This document shows, one piece after another, positions 29,057-37,849 of a DNA stretch of 64,000 nucleotides. Every line of letters starts with the position of its first letter. Within the stretch, counting starts at the first letter, position 1. The DNA comes from Xylophilus sp. (lineage in GTDB: Bacteria; Pseudomonadota; Gammaproteobacteria; Burkholderiales; Burkholderiaceae_C): contig WNDY01000017.1 in the NCBI GenBank assembly GCA_009914555.1, positions 1 to 64,000 of the forward strand. The letters run 5' to 3'. The translations under genes and the position numbers were made by a program. The notes below the pieces were generated by a model. That model was not told where the DNA came from and did no database searches. It saw only the letters and a program-made list of their open reading frames with translations.

Positions 29057-31087
29057 TCAGGCCATGCCCTGGTGGCGAAGCAAGGCATCGAGACTGGGTG
29101 CGCGGCCGCGGAAGGCCTTGAACGACTCGATCGCCGGGCGGCTGCCGCCGGCTTCGAGGATGGCCTCGCGGTAGCGGCGGCCGGTTTCGGGATCGGGCGT
29201 GCCGTCGGGCTGTGCGGTCTCCTCGAAGGCCGCATAGGCGTCGGCCGACAGCACCTCGGCCCACTTGTAGCTGTAGTAGCCCGCCGCATAGCCGCCGGCG
29301 AAGATGTGGCTGAAGGTGTGGGCCGTGCGGCTGAACGGCGGCGGCTGCAGCACCGCGACCTCGGCGCGCACCGCGTCGAGCAGCGGCAGGAAGTCCTGCG
29401 CCGGATCGTGCTCGGTGTGCAGCAGCATGTCGAACAGGGCGAACTCGATCTGCCGCAGCGTGCCCAGGCCGGCCTGGTAGTTCTTCGCGGCGATCATCTT
29501 GTCGTAGAGCGCGCGCGGCAGCGGCTCGCCGGTGTCGACGTGGGCCGTCATGTGGCGCAGCACGTCCCATTCCCAGCAGAAGTTCTCCATGAACTGGCTC
29601 GGCAGTTCCACCGCGTCCCATTCCACGCCGCTGATGCCCGAGACATCGTGCTCGTTGACCTGGGTGAGCATGTGGTGCAGGCCATGGCCGAACTCGTGGA
29701 AGAGAGTGGTCACGTCGTCATGGGTGAGCAGCGGCGGTTTGCCGCCGACGCCGCTGGCGAAGTTGCAGACCAGGTGCGCGACCGGCGTCTGCAGCGCACC
29801 GGTGTCGGGCCGCAGCCAGCGGGCGCGCACGTCGTCCATCCAGGCGCCGCCGCGCTTGCCCGGGCGCGCCGGCTGGTCGAGGTAGAACTGGCCGACCAGC
29901 TGCGCGCCGCGTTCGATGCGGTAGAACTCGACCGCCGGGTGCCAGACCGGAGCGCTATCGCGGCGGATGACCACGCCGAAAAGCGTCTCGACGATCTTGA
30001 ACAGGCCGGCGAGCACCTTGGGCGCGGTGAAGTACTGCTTGACCTCCTGTTCGCTGAAGGCATAGCGCGCTTCCTTCAGGCGTTCGCCGATGAAGGGCCA
30101 GTCCCAGGGCTGCGGGTCGTCCAGGTCCAGGTGCTCGGCAGCGAAGGTGCGCAGGTCGGCCACGTCCTTCTTGGCGAACGGTCGCGCGCGGCGCGCCAGG
30201 TCGCGCAGGAAGCCGACGACCTCGGCCGGCGACTCGGCCATCTTCGGCACGAGCGAGACCTCGCCGAAGTTGGGATAGCCCAGCAGCTGGGCCTCTTCCT
30301 TGCGCAGCGCGAGGATCTCGCGGATCAGCGCGCTGTTGTCGAAGCGCTTGAGGTCGCCCTCGGCCTGGTCCGATGCACGGGTGACGTAGGCGCGGTAGAG
30401 CGTTTCGCGCAGCGGGCGGTGGCGGCCGAACTGCATCACCGGCAGGTAGCTCGGCAGCTTGAGCGTGAGCTTGTGGCCGTCCTTGCCCTCGGCCTGCGCG
30501 GCGGCGTGCGCGGCATGGACCACGTCCTCGGGCACGCCGTCGAGTTCGTCGGCGCTGGCGTAGTAGGCGAAGGCATCGGTCGCGTCGAGTGCGTTTTCGC
30601 TGAACTTCTGGCTCAGCTCGGCCTGGCGCTCCTGGATGGCGGCGAAGCGCTCCCGGGCGTCGCCGGTCAGCTCGGCACCCGACAGCACGAAGTTGCGCAC
30701 CGCGTTGCGGTGGGCTTGGCGCTGCTCGGCATTGAGCCCGGCCGGGTCGATGGCCTTGTACTTGGCGTAGAGGCGCTCGTCGGCGCCCAGGCGGGTCCAG
30801 AACTCCGTGACGCGCGGCAGGGCCTCGTTGTAGGCGGCGCGCAGTTCGGGCGTGTCGGCCACGGCGTTCAAGTGGTTCACGGCACCCCAGGCGCGGCCCA
30901 GGCGCTCGGTCGCCACGTCGAGCACGCGGGCGATCGCCTCCCACTGCGCCGGGTAATCCGGCGCGGTGACTTCGCCGAGTGCCCGGTCGGCCTCGGCAAG
31001 CAGAGTGTCGATGGCGGGCGCCACGTGCTCGGGCCGGATCCGGTCGAACAGCGGCAGGTCGGTGAAGTCGAGGAGGGGATTGCTCAT
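29057..31087 (-). CDS. prlC: Oligopeptidase A (M3 metallopeptidase)
   Basis: A 676-residue thimet-family peptidase that degrades short peptides, including cleaved signal peptides, in the cytoplasm. The zinc site is LFHEFGHGLHHML (HExxH) with the third ligand Glu downstream in VEWDAVELPSQFMENF. Family blocks NPLLDFTDLPLFDRIRPEHV, VCNFASGVGGKPPLLTHDDV and FSHIFAGGYAAGYYSYKWAEVLSADAY are complete. The start is ATG 31087 (MSNPLLDF), 9 bp inside the longest frame. The thioredoxin-fold gene follows after 17 bp on the same strand. Confidence 0.95.
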   Translation of the reverse strand: MSNPLLDFTDLPLFDRIRPEHVAPAIDTLLAEADRALGEVTAPDYPAQWEAIARVLDVATERLGRAWGAVNHLNAVADTPELRAAYNEALPRVTEFWTRLGADERLYAKYKAIDPAGLNAEQRQAHRNAVRNFVLSGAELTGDARERFAAIQERQAELSQKFSENALDATDAFAYYASADELDGVPEDVVHAAHAAAQAEGKDGHKLTLKLPSYLPVMQFGRHRPLRETLYRAYVTRASDQAEGDLKRFDNSALIREILALRKEEAQLLGYPNFGEVSLVPKMAESPAEVVGFLRDLARRARPFAKKDVADLRTFAAEHLDLDDPQPWDWPFIGERLKEARYAFSEQEVKQYFTAPKVLAGLFKIVETLFGVVIRRDSAPVWHPAVEFYRIERGAQLVGQFYLDQPARPGKRGGAWMDDVRARWLRPDTGALQTPVAHLVCNFASGVGGKPPLLTHDDVTTLFHEFGHGLHHMLTQVNEHDVSGISGVEWDAVELPSQFMENFCWEWDVLRHMTAHVDTGEPLPRALYDKMIAAKNYQAGLGTLRQIEFALFDMLLHTEHDPAQDFLPLLDAVRAEVAVLQPPPFSRTAHTFSHIFAGGYAAGYYSYKWAEVLSADAYAAFEETAQPDGTPDPETGRRYREAILEAGGSRPAIESFKAFRGRAPSLDALLRHQGMA

Positions 31088-31264
31088 GCCGTGCATTTTG
31101 CGGCAGAGCGTCGGGGTTCAAGCGGCACGCGTATTCGGTTTGTTTTCCCTGCGGTCATCGTGCGACGATCGAAGCGGTCAAGCGGCGGCGAGGGGTCATT
31201 CCGCGGTCGCCGCGGGAAGGCCCGCGACCGGCTGCCGCCCGATGCCCGCGCCGTGCTGGCGCGA

Positions 31265-31459
31265 GCCCGCTGGACGTGCGCGACCCCGGGCCGGCGCGAT
31301 GTGGTTCCACCGCGACTTCCGCTCGACGACGGGCTGCTCTACGTGGCCGAGTCGCCCTCGGCGCAGAATGCGTGCGGCTTCTGCCGCGGCTGCATCTACG
31401 GCCGCGACGGCCGGCTGGTCGCCTCAGTCGCGCAGGAAGGGCTGATCCGCCAGCGCTGA
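31265..31459 (+). pseudogene. Remnant of a TesB-type acyl-CoA thioesterase (C-terminal end)
   Basis: Translation gives AMWFHRDFR in one frame and, after a one-base loss near 31321, LDDGLLYVAESPSAQN, CGFCRGCIYGRDGRLVASVAQEG and LIRQR-stop in the next. Together these read like the last 55 residues of acyl-CoA thioesterase II (MWFHRPFR-DDWLLY-ESPSA-GFxRG-DGRLVASVAQEG). A further frame change just upstream (LDVRDPGP) suggests more decay. The N-terminal two thirds are absent. It sits between prlC and the SIP gene as a decayed fragment. Confidence 0.7.
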
Positions 31460-31474
31460 CGGGCTACCCGGTAA

Positions 31475-31526
31475 GGGGGTATGGGCTTGCAGCGGGCGAG
31501 ATACGCCTGCGCTGCACACATACCCC
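31475..31526. repeat. Intergenic GGGGTAT-box element, copy C (inverted arms)
   Basis: GGGGGTATG (31475-31483) and CATACCCC (31519-31526) form an inverted repeat enclosing a second stem, TGCAGCG and CGCTGCA. The element ends one base before the SIP stop codon. With these two nested stems it could also act as a transcription terminator between a convergent pair, although there is no U-run. Confidence 0.65.
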
Positions 31527-32357
31527 TCAATCTTCGATCTTCTCGTGTGCGCCGGCCTCGCCGCGGCGCCAGTAGCCCGCGGCCTTAACCCAGCGTGGGT
31601 TGGCGCCGCGCTCGCCGACTAGGTGGGCGCGCAGCGCGCGGGCCGCCGTGGCCTCGGCGGCGACCCAGCTGTAGACGTCGCCCTGCGGCCACTGCAGCGC
31701 CTGCACCGCGGCCAGCAGACGCTGCGGCTCCCCGGCCGGGGCGCCCAGGCGGTAGACCCAGCCCAGGTCGACGGTCGCGGCCGAGGGCAGCGGGATCTGG
31801 TCGGCTTCGCTGTCGACCTCGACGATGACGATGGCGCGGGTGCCGGCCGGCAGTTCGGCCAGGCGGCGCGCGACGGCCGGCAGGCCGGTGTCGTCGGCGA
31901 CCAGCAGGTGGGCATCGAAACCCGTGGGCACGACGAAGGAGCCGCGTGGGCCGCCCAGGCCGATCTCCTGGCCGGGCGCAGCCTGCAGCGCCCAGGCGGT
32001 CGCCGGCCCTGCCTCGTGGATGGCGAAGTCGATCTCCAGCGTGCCGGCGGCCGCGTCGTAGCGGCGCGGGGTGTAGTCGCGCGCGATCGGCCGCGGGCCG
32101 CTGCTCCAGCCCGGGCTGCCCGGCGGGCCGTTGGGCACGACGAGGCGGCCGGTGGACGGGTCGGGGAAGAACAGCTTCACGTGGTCGTCGAAGCCGGCGC
32201 TGGCGAAGCCGGCCAGTTCGGCGCCCTGCAGCGTGACGCGCACCAGCGACGGCGTGATGCGCTCGGCGCTGCGTACGGACAGCCGGCGAAAGCGCAGTTC
32301 ATGGCGCACGCGCTGCGGCGTGCGGTCGCCCGGGGCGAAGGTGACGGGTTCGGTCAT
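31527..32357 (-). CDS. Siderophore-interacting protein (ferric-chelate reductase family)
   Basis: A 276-residue FAD-binding SIP-family protein. The N-terminal FAD domain has RDYTPRRYD and EIDFAIHEAGPATAWA, GLGGPRGSFVVP; the C-terminal SIP domain has LLVADDTGLPAVARRL and ends WVAAEATAARALRAHL, GYWRRGEAGAHE. Relatives include ViuB and E. coli YqjH/NfeF, which use NAD(P)H to reduce ferric chelates. The PadR-type regulator immediately upstream on the same strand mirrors the yqjH-yqjI pairing. ATG 32357 has AGGAG upstream and is preferred to an ATG 27 bp earlier. Confidence 0.9.
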   Translation of the reverse strand: MTEPVTFAPGDRTPQRVRHELRFRRLSVRSAERITPSLVRVTLQGAELAGFASAGFDDHVKLFFPDPSTGRLVVPNGPPGSPGWSSGPRPIARDYTPRRYDAAAGTLEIDFAIHEAGPATAWALQAAPGQEIGLGGPRGSFVVPTGFDAHLLVADDTGLPAVARRLAELPAGTRAIVIVEVDSEADQIPLPSAATVDLGWVYRLGAPAGEPQRLLAAVQALQWPQGDVYSWVAAEATAARALRAHLVGERGANPRWVKAAGYWRRGEAGAHEKIED

Positions 32358-32438
32358 AAGATACTCCTGGGAGAAGGTTGCCACCGCACTTAAGACAAGC
32401 GCGCTGGCGGGGTTTACTCGTGGGGTTATCTGTCCTTG

Positions 32439-32960
32439 TCATTCGATCGCATCGATGCGCCGGGCGGCATCGTCGAGTACCGCAGCGAAGGCCGTGGCCT
32501 GCGCTGCGGTGAGCGGGCCGCGGCCCAGCCGCAGGTGGACGGCGAACTTCAGGTTGTGCAATGCACGCACCACCTGCGGCGGGCGCTCGGCATGGCCGCC
32601 GGCGTGGGCGTCGAGGCGGGCGAGTTCGGCGTCGACCTCGGCCTGGTGGCTCTGCAGGAAGGCGCGGCCCGTGTCGGTGGCGGCGTAGCGCTTGCGCGCG
32701 CCGTCGGTGCCTTCCACGCTCGCCAGGCCGGTCTCCTCCAGCAGCGTGAGCGTGGGGTAGACCACGCCGGGGCTCGGGCTGTAGGTGCCGCCGAGGCGTT
32801 CCTCGATGCCCTTGATCAGTTCATAGCCATGGCGCGGCCGCTCGGCCAGCAGGTGCAGCAGCACCAGCCGCAGGCCACCGTGGCCGAAGACGCGGCCGCC
32901 GCCGCGCCGGCGGGCGGCCGGCGCGGCCGATGCATCGTCGAAGAAATCCCGGGGTGCCAT
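32439..32960 (-). CDS. PadR-family transcriptional regulator
   Basis: A 173-residue regulator. The winged helix is in LLHLLAERPRHGYELIKGIEERLGG, with SPSPGVVYPTLTLLEETGLAS, a textbook PadR motif; the C-terminal half is helical. It resembles YqjI/NfeR, the metal-responsive repressor of a SIP gene in E. coli, but the N-terminal tail here is Arg/Gly-rich instead of His-rich, so a nickel-sensing role is not supported. It is followed 81 bp later by the SIP gene and is divergent from an MFS transporter; the AT-rich palindrome between them is the likely operator. Confidence 0.88.
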   Translation of the reverse strand: MAPRDFFDDASAAPAARRRGGGRVFGHGGLRLVLLHLLAERPRHGYELIKGIEERLGGTYSPSPGVVYPTLTLLEETGLASVEGTDGARKRYAATDTGRAFLQSHQAEVDAELARLDAHAGGHAERPPQVVRALHNLKFAVHLRLGRGPLTAAQATAFAAVLDDAARRIDAIE

Positions 32961-32964
32961 CGTG

Positions 32965-33004
32965 TTGCTCGATCCGTGCTAAAAACGATATATCTAAATA
33001 TATT
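32965..33004 (+). promoter_or_regulatory. Probable MFS promoter with AT-rich palindromic operator
   Basis: TTGCTC (32965-32970) and TATATC (32989-32994) are spaced 18 bp. The palindrome ATATAT-CTAA-ATATAT (32988-33003) covers the -10 and ends one base before the MFS ATG at 33005. Transcription predicted near 33001 would leave almost no leader and no ribosome-binding site. AT-rich inverted repeats of this kind are typical operators of PadR proteins, so the adjacent regulator is the likely ligand. Confidence 0.6.
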
Positions 33005-34552
33005 ATGAAGCAGGCATTGGCAGCGCAAACCGCAACTTCTTTTCCGCAACCCGCCCAGGGTCTTGGACCGGTATCGCCGGTGGTGCTGCGCATCGCCGTC
33101 GCCGGCCTGATGCTGGCGATGGTGCTGTCCGCGCTCGACCAGAATATCGTGGCTGCGGCGCTGCCGCGCATGGCCAGCGATCTCGGCGGCCTGGCGCACC
33201 TGCCCTGGGTGGCGACGGCCTTCATGGTCGCCTCGACGGTGAGCACGCCGCTCTATGGGCGGCTGTCCGACATCCACGGCCGCCGGCCGCTGTTCGTGGT
33301 CAGCATCGGCATCTTCCTGGCCGCATCGGCGCTCTGCGGGCTGGCGCGGTCGATGCCGGAGCTGATCGTCTTTCGCGCGCTGCAGGGGCTGGGCGCCGGC
33401 GGGCTGATGACGCTGTCGCAGACCACCATCGGCGACCTGGTCGGCCCGCGCGAGCGGGCGCGCTGGCAGGGCCTGTTCACCGGCGCCTTCGCCGTGTGCA
33501 GCGTCGTCGGCCCGGCGCTGGGCGGGCTGCTCACGCAGGCGCTGTCCTGGCGCTGGGTGTTCTACGTCAACCTGCCGGTCGGCGCCGTCGCGCTCGCGCT
33601 GCTGCTGGTGGCGCTCGGGCGCGCGCCGCGCGCGGCGGCGCGCAGCGGCCGGCGCATCGACACGGCCGGCGCCGCGCTGCTGGCCGCGGCCACGCTGCTG
33701 TGGCTGGCGGCGCGGCTGCTGGGCGGCCACGGCATCGCCTGGGCGTCGTGGCGGATGGCGGGGCTGGCCGCCGGCGCGCTGGTGCTGCTGGCGGCCTTCG
33801 TGGCGGTGGAGCGGCGCGTGGCCGAGCCGCTGATGGACCTGTCGCTGTTCGGCGTGCCGGCCTTCCGCGCCGGCGTGCTGGCGACCGCCGCCATGGCGTT
33901 CGCGATGATGGGCGCCCTGGTCTTTCTGCCGCTCTACCTGCAGCTGGTGCTGGGCCGGCAGCCGGCCGAGGCCGGGCTGTTGATGCTGCCGCAGGTGGCG
34001 GGCATGGTGGTGAGCGCGGCGGTCGGCGGGCGGCTGGTGGCGCGCACCGGCCGCTTCCAGCGGGCGCTGCGCATCGGCGTTGCGCTGGAAGGCGCGGGCC
34101 TGGCGCTGCTGGCCGTATGCGCCTTCGCGGGCGCGCCGGCCGCGGCCTTCGGCGCGGCGCTGGTCTTGCTGGGCCTGGGCATGGGCGTCGGCATGCCGAA
34201 TGCCACGGTCATCGTGCAGAACGCCGTGCCGCGCGGCCAGCTGGGCGCGGCCACGGCCACGATGTCGTTCCTGCGCTCGCTCGGCGGCGTGGCCGGCGTG
34301 GCGGTGTCGGGCGCGGTGATGGGCGGCGTGCTGCAGTGGCGCTGGCCGGGCGGCACGCTCGGCGCCAGCGCCGCGGCCTGGTCCGAAGGCGGCCTGAGCG
34401 CGCTGGCAGGCCTGGCGCCGGCCGCGCAGCACGGCGTGCTGGACGCCTACCGTCTGGCCATCGGCGCGAGCTTCGCGGTCGGCGGCCTGGTGATGCTGCT
34501 GGCGCAGCTGCCGGTGCGGCGCCTGCCCGACGAGGTGGTCGAGCGAGGATGA
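33005..34552 (+). CDS. MFS multidrug efflux transporter, DHA2 (EmrB/QacA) type
   Basis: A 515-residue inner-membrane protein with about 14 hydrophobic segments. DHA2 motifs are visible: LDQNIVAAALPRMASDL (motif D1), YGRLSDIHGRRPLFV (motif A), FRALQGLGAGGLMTLSQTTIGDLV and GPALGGLLTQALSWRWVFYVNLPVG (motif C). It probably exports drugs or metabolites by proton antiport; the substrate is unknown. Start is ATG 33005, the only start before TM1 that does not extend through the operator; the mRNA is predicted to be leaderless. The stop codon begins a dispersed repeat. Confidence 0.9.
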   Translation: MKQALAAQTATSFPQPAQGLGPVSPVVLRIAVAGLMLAMVLSALDQNIVAAALPRMASDLGGLAHLPWVATAFMVASTVSTPLYGRLSDIHGRRPLFVVSIGIFLAASALCGLARSMPELIVFRALQGLGAGGLMTLSQTTIGDLVGPRERARWQGLFTGAFAVCSVVGPALGGLLTQALSWRWVFYVNLPVGAVALALLLVALGRAPRAAARSGRRIDTAGAALLAAATLLWLAARLLGGHGIAWASWRMAGLAAGALVLLAAFVAVERRVAEPLMDLSLFGVPAFRAGVLATAAMAFAMMGALVFLPLYLQLVLGRQPAEAGLLMLPQVAGMVVSAAVGGRLVARTGRFQRALRIGVALEGAGLALLAVCAFAGAPAAAFGAALVLLGLGMGVGMPNATVIVQNAVPRGQLGAATATMSFLRSLGGVAGVAVSGAVMGGVLQWRWPGGTLGASAAAWSEGGLSALAGLAPAAQHGVLDAYRLAIGASFAVGGLVMLLAQLPVRRLPDEVVERG

Positions 34553-34667
34553 GACGACACCCCCTGGGCGGCTGCGCCGCTTCCCCCCGCTCTCGCAGCG
34601 CTGCGCGCTGCGGGCAGGGGGACGACGCCAGCGCTGCGGGGCGGCCCTCGCGCGGCGTCTGCTGGCC
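34550..34667 (+). repeat. Dispersed ~100-bp repeat, copy 1 (after the MFS gene)
   Basis: It starts at the TGA stop of the MFS gene: TGAGACGACACCCCC, a small GGCGGCTGCGCCGC hairpin, then a core from AGGGGGACGACGCCAGCGC to GGCGTCTGCTGGCC. Copy 2 at 46907 starts at the aceF stop and the last 58 bp are nearly identical. The CCCCC and GGGGG blocks can pair, which may give it a terminator-like role. Confidence 0.75.
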
Positions 34668-34681
34668 CGGGGCGCGGGCGT

Positions 34682-35749
34682 CTACCGGTGCTCGCGCACC
34701 GCTTCGGCCAGCGCGCGCAGCGACAGCGGCGCCGAGCCCTCGGCGGTGTTGCTCACGGTGACGAAGACGGGCTGGCCCCTGCTGGCAAAGCCGGCGATCG
34801 TGCGGGCCAGCACGTCGCGCGTGGCGTCGTCCGGATCGTGGATGCGGTCGAAGGGCGCGTAGAGCTTCTCGGCGTTCGCGTAGCCCTGCCGGCCGTGGCG
34901 CCGGTGCAGGTTCCAGCGGCAGACCAGCGGGCCGGGCCAGAGCCTGCGCAGCAGGCCGAGCTGTTCCTCGATCGGCGGCAGCCGCGCATGCAGGCCCAGG
35001 CAGTAGGTGGCGCCGGTGGCGCGCAGCACGTCGGGCAGGCCCGGTTCGCGCAGCAGTTCGGGGTTGCGCACTTCCACCGCCACGATGGCGCCGGGGGCGG
35101 CTTCGCGCAGGTCCGGCAGGGCGTGCAGCAGGGCATGCAGCCGGTCGAGGAAGCGAGGCAGGTCGCCGAGCCAGGCGAAAGGCAGCGGGCTGAGCTGGAA
35201 CACCAGCACGCCGAGCTGCGCGCCCAGCCCCTCGATCAGCGGCCGGGCGACTTCGGAGACGGCCAGCGCCGGGTCGAGGAAGGCGGCGTTCTCGCGCGTG
35301 GGGCGGCCGTTGTCGTCGCGCACCGTGGCCTCGGTGACGAGGTTGGGCGCCTTGACGACGAAGCGGAAGTCCTCCGGCACCTGGGCTGCCAGGCCGGCGT
35401 ACTGCGTGGCGGTGAGCGGGCGGTAGAAGGCGCGGTCCAGGCTGACGGTGCGCAGCAGCGGGTGCCGGGCGTAGGCGGCCAAGCCCTTGCGCGCGAGCAG
35501 CGATTCGCTGTGCGGCCCCTTCCAGACCAGGCCGTCCCAGCCCGGGTAGGACCACGACGAGGTGCCGAGCCGCAGCGTGGGCGGCAGCGCGGCGGCCAGC
35601 GCCTCCAGCGCGGCATCGGGCGGCAGCGGCTCCACGGCAGCGAGGGCCGCGCGGCGGCGCGGCGCCGCCGGTGGGGCGGCGGGTTCGACCGGGCCGCCGC
35701 CAAGCCCGGGCGCCGGTTCGTCGTCGGCAAAGAGTCCGGGCTGCTGCAT
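34682..35749 (-). CDS. DUF72 family protein
   Basis: A 355-residue protein with the DUF72 TIM-barrel pattern: LRLGTSSWSYPGWDGLVWKG, LLRTVSLDRAFYRPLTATQYAGLA, FRFVVKAP, LGVLVFQLSPLPF, VAVEVRNPELL and VTVSNTAEGSAPLSLRALA. The biochemical role of DUF72 is not established. The first 60 residues are a Pro/Ala-rich extension with no similarity I recognise. The start (35749) shares one base with the permease stop (TGATG on the minus strand), so the two are translationally coupled. Confidence 0.85.
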   Translation of the reverse strand: MQQPGLFADDEPAPGLGGGPVEPAAPPAAPRRRAALAAVEPLPPDAALEALAAALPPTLRLGTSSWSYPGWDGLVWKGPHSESLLARKGLAAYARHPLLRTVSLDRAFYRPLTATQYAGLAAQVPEDFRFVVKAPNLVTEATVRDDNGRPTRENAAFLDPALAVSEVARPLIEGLGAQLGVLVFQLSPLPFAWLGDLPRFLDRLHALLHALPDLREAAPGAIVAVEVRNPELLREPGLPDVLRATGATYCLGLHARLPPIEEQLGLLRRLWPGPLVCRWNLHRRHGRQGYANAEKLYAPFDRIHDPDDATRDVLARTIAGFASRGQPVFVTVSNTAEGSAPLSLRALAEAVREHR

Positions 35750-36825
35750 CAGCGCGCCGAGGCCGAAGGCGGCGCGGCCGGCGTCGGGCCGGCGAACAGG
35801 TCCCAGCAGGCGATGAAGAGCGCGGCCACCACCGGTCCGATCACGAAGCCGTTGAGCCCGAAGAGCGCCATGCCGCCCAGGGTGCTGATCAGCACGACGT
35901 AGTCGGGCATCTGCGTGTCCTTGCCGACCAGGAGGGGGCGCAGGATGTTGTCGACCAGGCCGATCACCACGACGCCATAGACGATGAGGCCGACCCCTTG
36001 CCAGGTCGCGCCGGTGGCCAGGAAGTAGATGACCACCGGCAGCCAGACGATGCCCGCGCCCACGGCCGGCAGCAGCGACAGGAAGGCCATCAGCACCGTC
36101 CACAGCATCACGCCCTGGATGCCGAGGAACCAGAACGCCAGGCCGCCCAGCAGGCCCTGCGCGACGGCCACGGCGATGTTGCCCTTGACCGTGGCGCGGA
36201 TCACGGTGGCGAACTTGCTGCCCAGGCTGCGCTTGTGGCCGTCGTCCAGCGGCACGGCGCGGCGGATGCGGTTGGTCAGGTAGGGACCGTCGCGCAGCAG
36301 GAAGAACAGCAGGTAGAGCATCACGCCGAAGTCGACGATGAACTGGAAGGTGTTCTGCCCGATGCTGAGCGCCTGCGTGGCGAAGTACTGGCTGCCCTGC
36401 ACGGCCGCGCTGGAGAGCTTGGCCTGCAGCGCGCCGGCGTCGCCCAGGCCCAGCCGGTCCAGCAGCGACACGGCCCAGGCCGGCAGGGCGGCCACGATCT
36501 GCTGGAAGTAGATGCCGACGTTGACCTGGCCGGACTTGAGTTTCTCGTATACCACCATCGCCTCTTGTGTGAGCGACACGGCGACCAGCGCCGTGGGCAG
36601 GATCACGATCAGCAGCACCACGCTCAGCGTGACCAGGGCCGCCAGCGTGGCCCGCCGCTCGCCGAAGCGCTGGAGCAGCCGGCGCTGCAGCGGCGCGAAC
36701 ACGATGGCCAGCACCATGCCCCAGAACACCGCGCCGTAGAACGGCGCCAGGATCGCCAGGAAGGCAATGCTCACGCCGACCAGAAGGAGAAGGAAGGACT
36801 TGCGCTGCAGTTCGGGCGTGTTCAT
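35749..36825 (-). CDS. AI-2E / PerM family transporter
   Basis: A 358-residue polytopic inner-membrane protein with about eight membrane segments. Family features: two N-terminal helices (LLLLVGVSIAFLAILAPFYGAVFWGMVLAIVF), a large extracytoplasmic loop (about residues 90-150), VDFGVMLYLLFFLLRDG, LLPAVGAGIVWLPVVIYFL, VDNILRPLLVGKDTQMP and the C-terminal GLNGFVIGPVVAALFIACWDLF. Substrates reported for the family differ (autoinducer-2, sodium/proton exchange), so no substrate is claimed. ATG 36825 gives MNTPELQRKSFLLLL; the upstream extension is Arg-rich and antisense-like. Confidence 0.88.
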   Translation of the reverse strand: MNTPELQRKSFLLLLVGVSIAFLAILAPFYGAVFWGMVLAIVFAPLQRRLLQRFGERRATLAALVTLSVVLLIVILPTALVAVSLTQEAMVVYEKLKSGQVNVGIYFQQIVAALPAWAVSLLDRLGLGDAGALQAKLSSAAVQGSQYFATQALSIGQNTFQFIVDFGVMLYLLFFLLRDGPYLTNRIRRAVPLDDGHKRSLGSKFATVIRATVKGNIAVAVAQGLLGGLAFWFLGIQGVMLWTVLMAFLSLLPAVGAGIVWLPVVIYFLATGATWQGVGLIVYGVVVIGLVDNILRPLLVGKDTQMPDYVVLISTLGGMALFGLNGFVIGPVVAALFIACWDLFAGPTPAAPPSASAR

Positions 36826-37049
36826 GGCGTCCGCGGATGGTTGGCGCGGCCGGGCCGGCCGGCGATGCGTGACTGTACGTGAACGGCGGCGGCGGCCGTG
36901 TGGGACCGCGCCGCCATCCACGCGCCGCACGCATCCCGGCGCGCTTGGCCCGGCTGGGCATGCAACTGCGCGCGGCCGGGCGGCCGGGTGGTCAGGCTGA
37001 CGCCCAGCGGCTGCGGCGCCGCATGGGCATCGCGGCGCCGGCCGCTTAA

Positions 37050-37113
37050 GGGGGGTATATGGCGCCAGCGCACATGCAGGGCGCGCCAGCGGGTGGCAGG
37101 GATGGGAGTATAT
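37050..37113. repeat. Intergenic GGGGTAT-box element, copy D
   Basis: GGGGGGTATAT (37050-37060) and GGGAGTATAT (37104-37113) are direct repeats 54 bp apart. Between them is TGGCGC...GCGCCA containing the CAGCGCACA motif also seen in copy E. The element abuts the stop codon at 37114-37116. The remaining gap back to the permease start (36826-37049) shows no gene or clear signal. Confidence 0.65.
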
Positions 37114-37740
37114 TCAGTGCAGGTGCCGCGGCCGGCGTCCGCCGTGGCCACTGCTGCCGGCGCCGCCCGGGCCGCGCGGCGGCTTGCCGATTTCGAGCGA
37201 ATTGACCAGCGCGTCGAAGCGCTGGCTGAACAGCTTGTCGATCTCGGCGACCACGCCGCCGAGTTCGGAGCCGTCGAAGTGGCGCTCCATCATCTGCACC
37301 ACGTCCTGCACCAGCAGGTCGCGCTGCACCTGCATGATGGCCGCGGGGTTCGGGCCGACGAAGAGCATCACGAAGTCGTCGCGCGACTCGGTGCCGTCGT
37401 CCTCTTCCTCCTCGTCGAACTCGGTGTCGTAAAACGAGATTTCCAGCGCCGCGCCCTGTTCGGCGAGGTCGTTGAGGTTCATGCACATCTCGTCGAGCGA
37501 CTGGCGGAAGTCCTCGTCGCCATGCACCGTCCAGCAGATGCGCAGCAGGCGCTCGCGCGCGTCGAACTCGATGCCGGGCTCGTCTTCGTACACGCTGGCC
37601 GCGCCGTCGGCCAGCGAGCGGGCTCCCGCGTATTTCCAGAGCGGCTTCAGCGCCTCCTGGATCTGCTCGAAGCGCACGTCCGCGCGCAGCGGAACATCGC
37701 CGTGGACATGGATTTCAAAGGGAGCGTTGTAACTGGACAT
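37114..37740 (-). CDS. Conserved hypothetical cytoplasmic protein with acidic segment
   Basis: A 208-residue protein with no signal peptide or membrane segment. I do not recognise a characterised family; it may belong to a Burkholderiales-restricted DUF (DUF6806 is possible but unconfirmed). Visible features: an N-terminal FEIHVHGDVPLRADVRFEQI segment, a central acidic run FDEEEEDDGTESRDD, a hydrophobic FVMLFVGPNPAAIMQVQRDLLVQDVVQMMERHF that could be an interaction helix, and a Gly/His/Arg-rich tail. Codon use looks native. It is monocistronic between repeat D and tRNA-Pro. The 5' region contains a terminator-like hairpin at 37856-37883. Confidence 0.75.
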   Translation of the reverse strand: MSSYNAPFEIHVHGDVPLRADVRFEQIQEALKPLWKYAGARSLADGAASVYEDEPGIEFDARERLLRICWTVHGDEDFRQSLDEMCMNLNDLAEQGAALEISFYDTEFDEEEEDDGTESRDDFVMLFVGPNPAAIMQVQRDLLVQDVVQMMERHFDGSELGGVVAEIDKLFSQRFDALVNSLEIGKPPRGPGGAGSSGHGGRRPRHLH

Positions 37741-37849
37741 GGTCGTTGTGCTGAGGATGCCGCAGCCTGATCGTAGAACCCATGGGGCTGCCGTCAAGTC
37801 GCTCGCGTGGAGGGCGGGAACTGTCCGTGGAGCCGGCACGGTACCGGAA

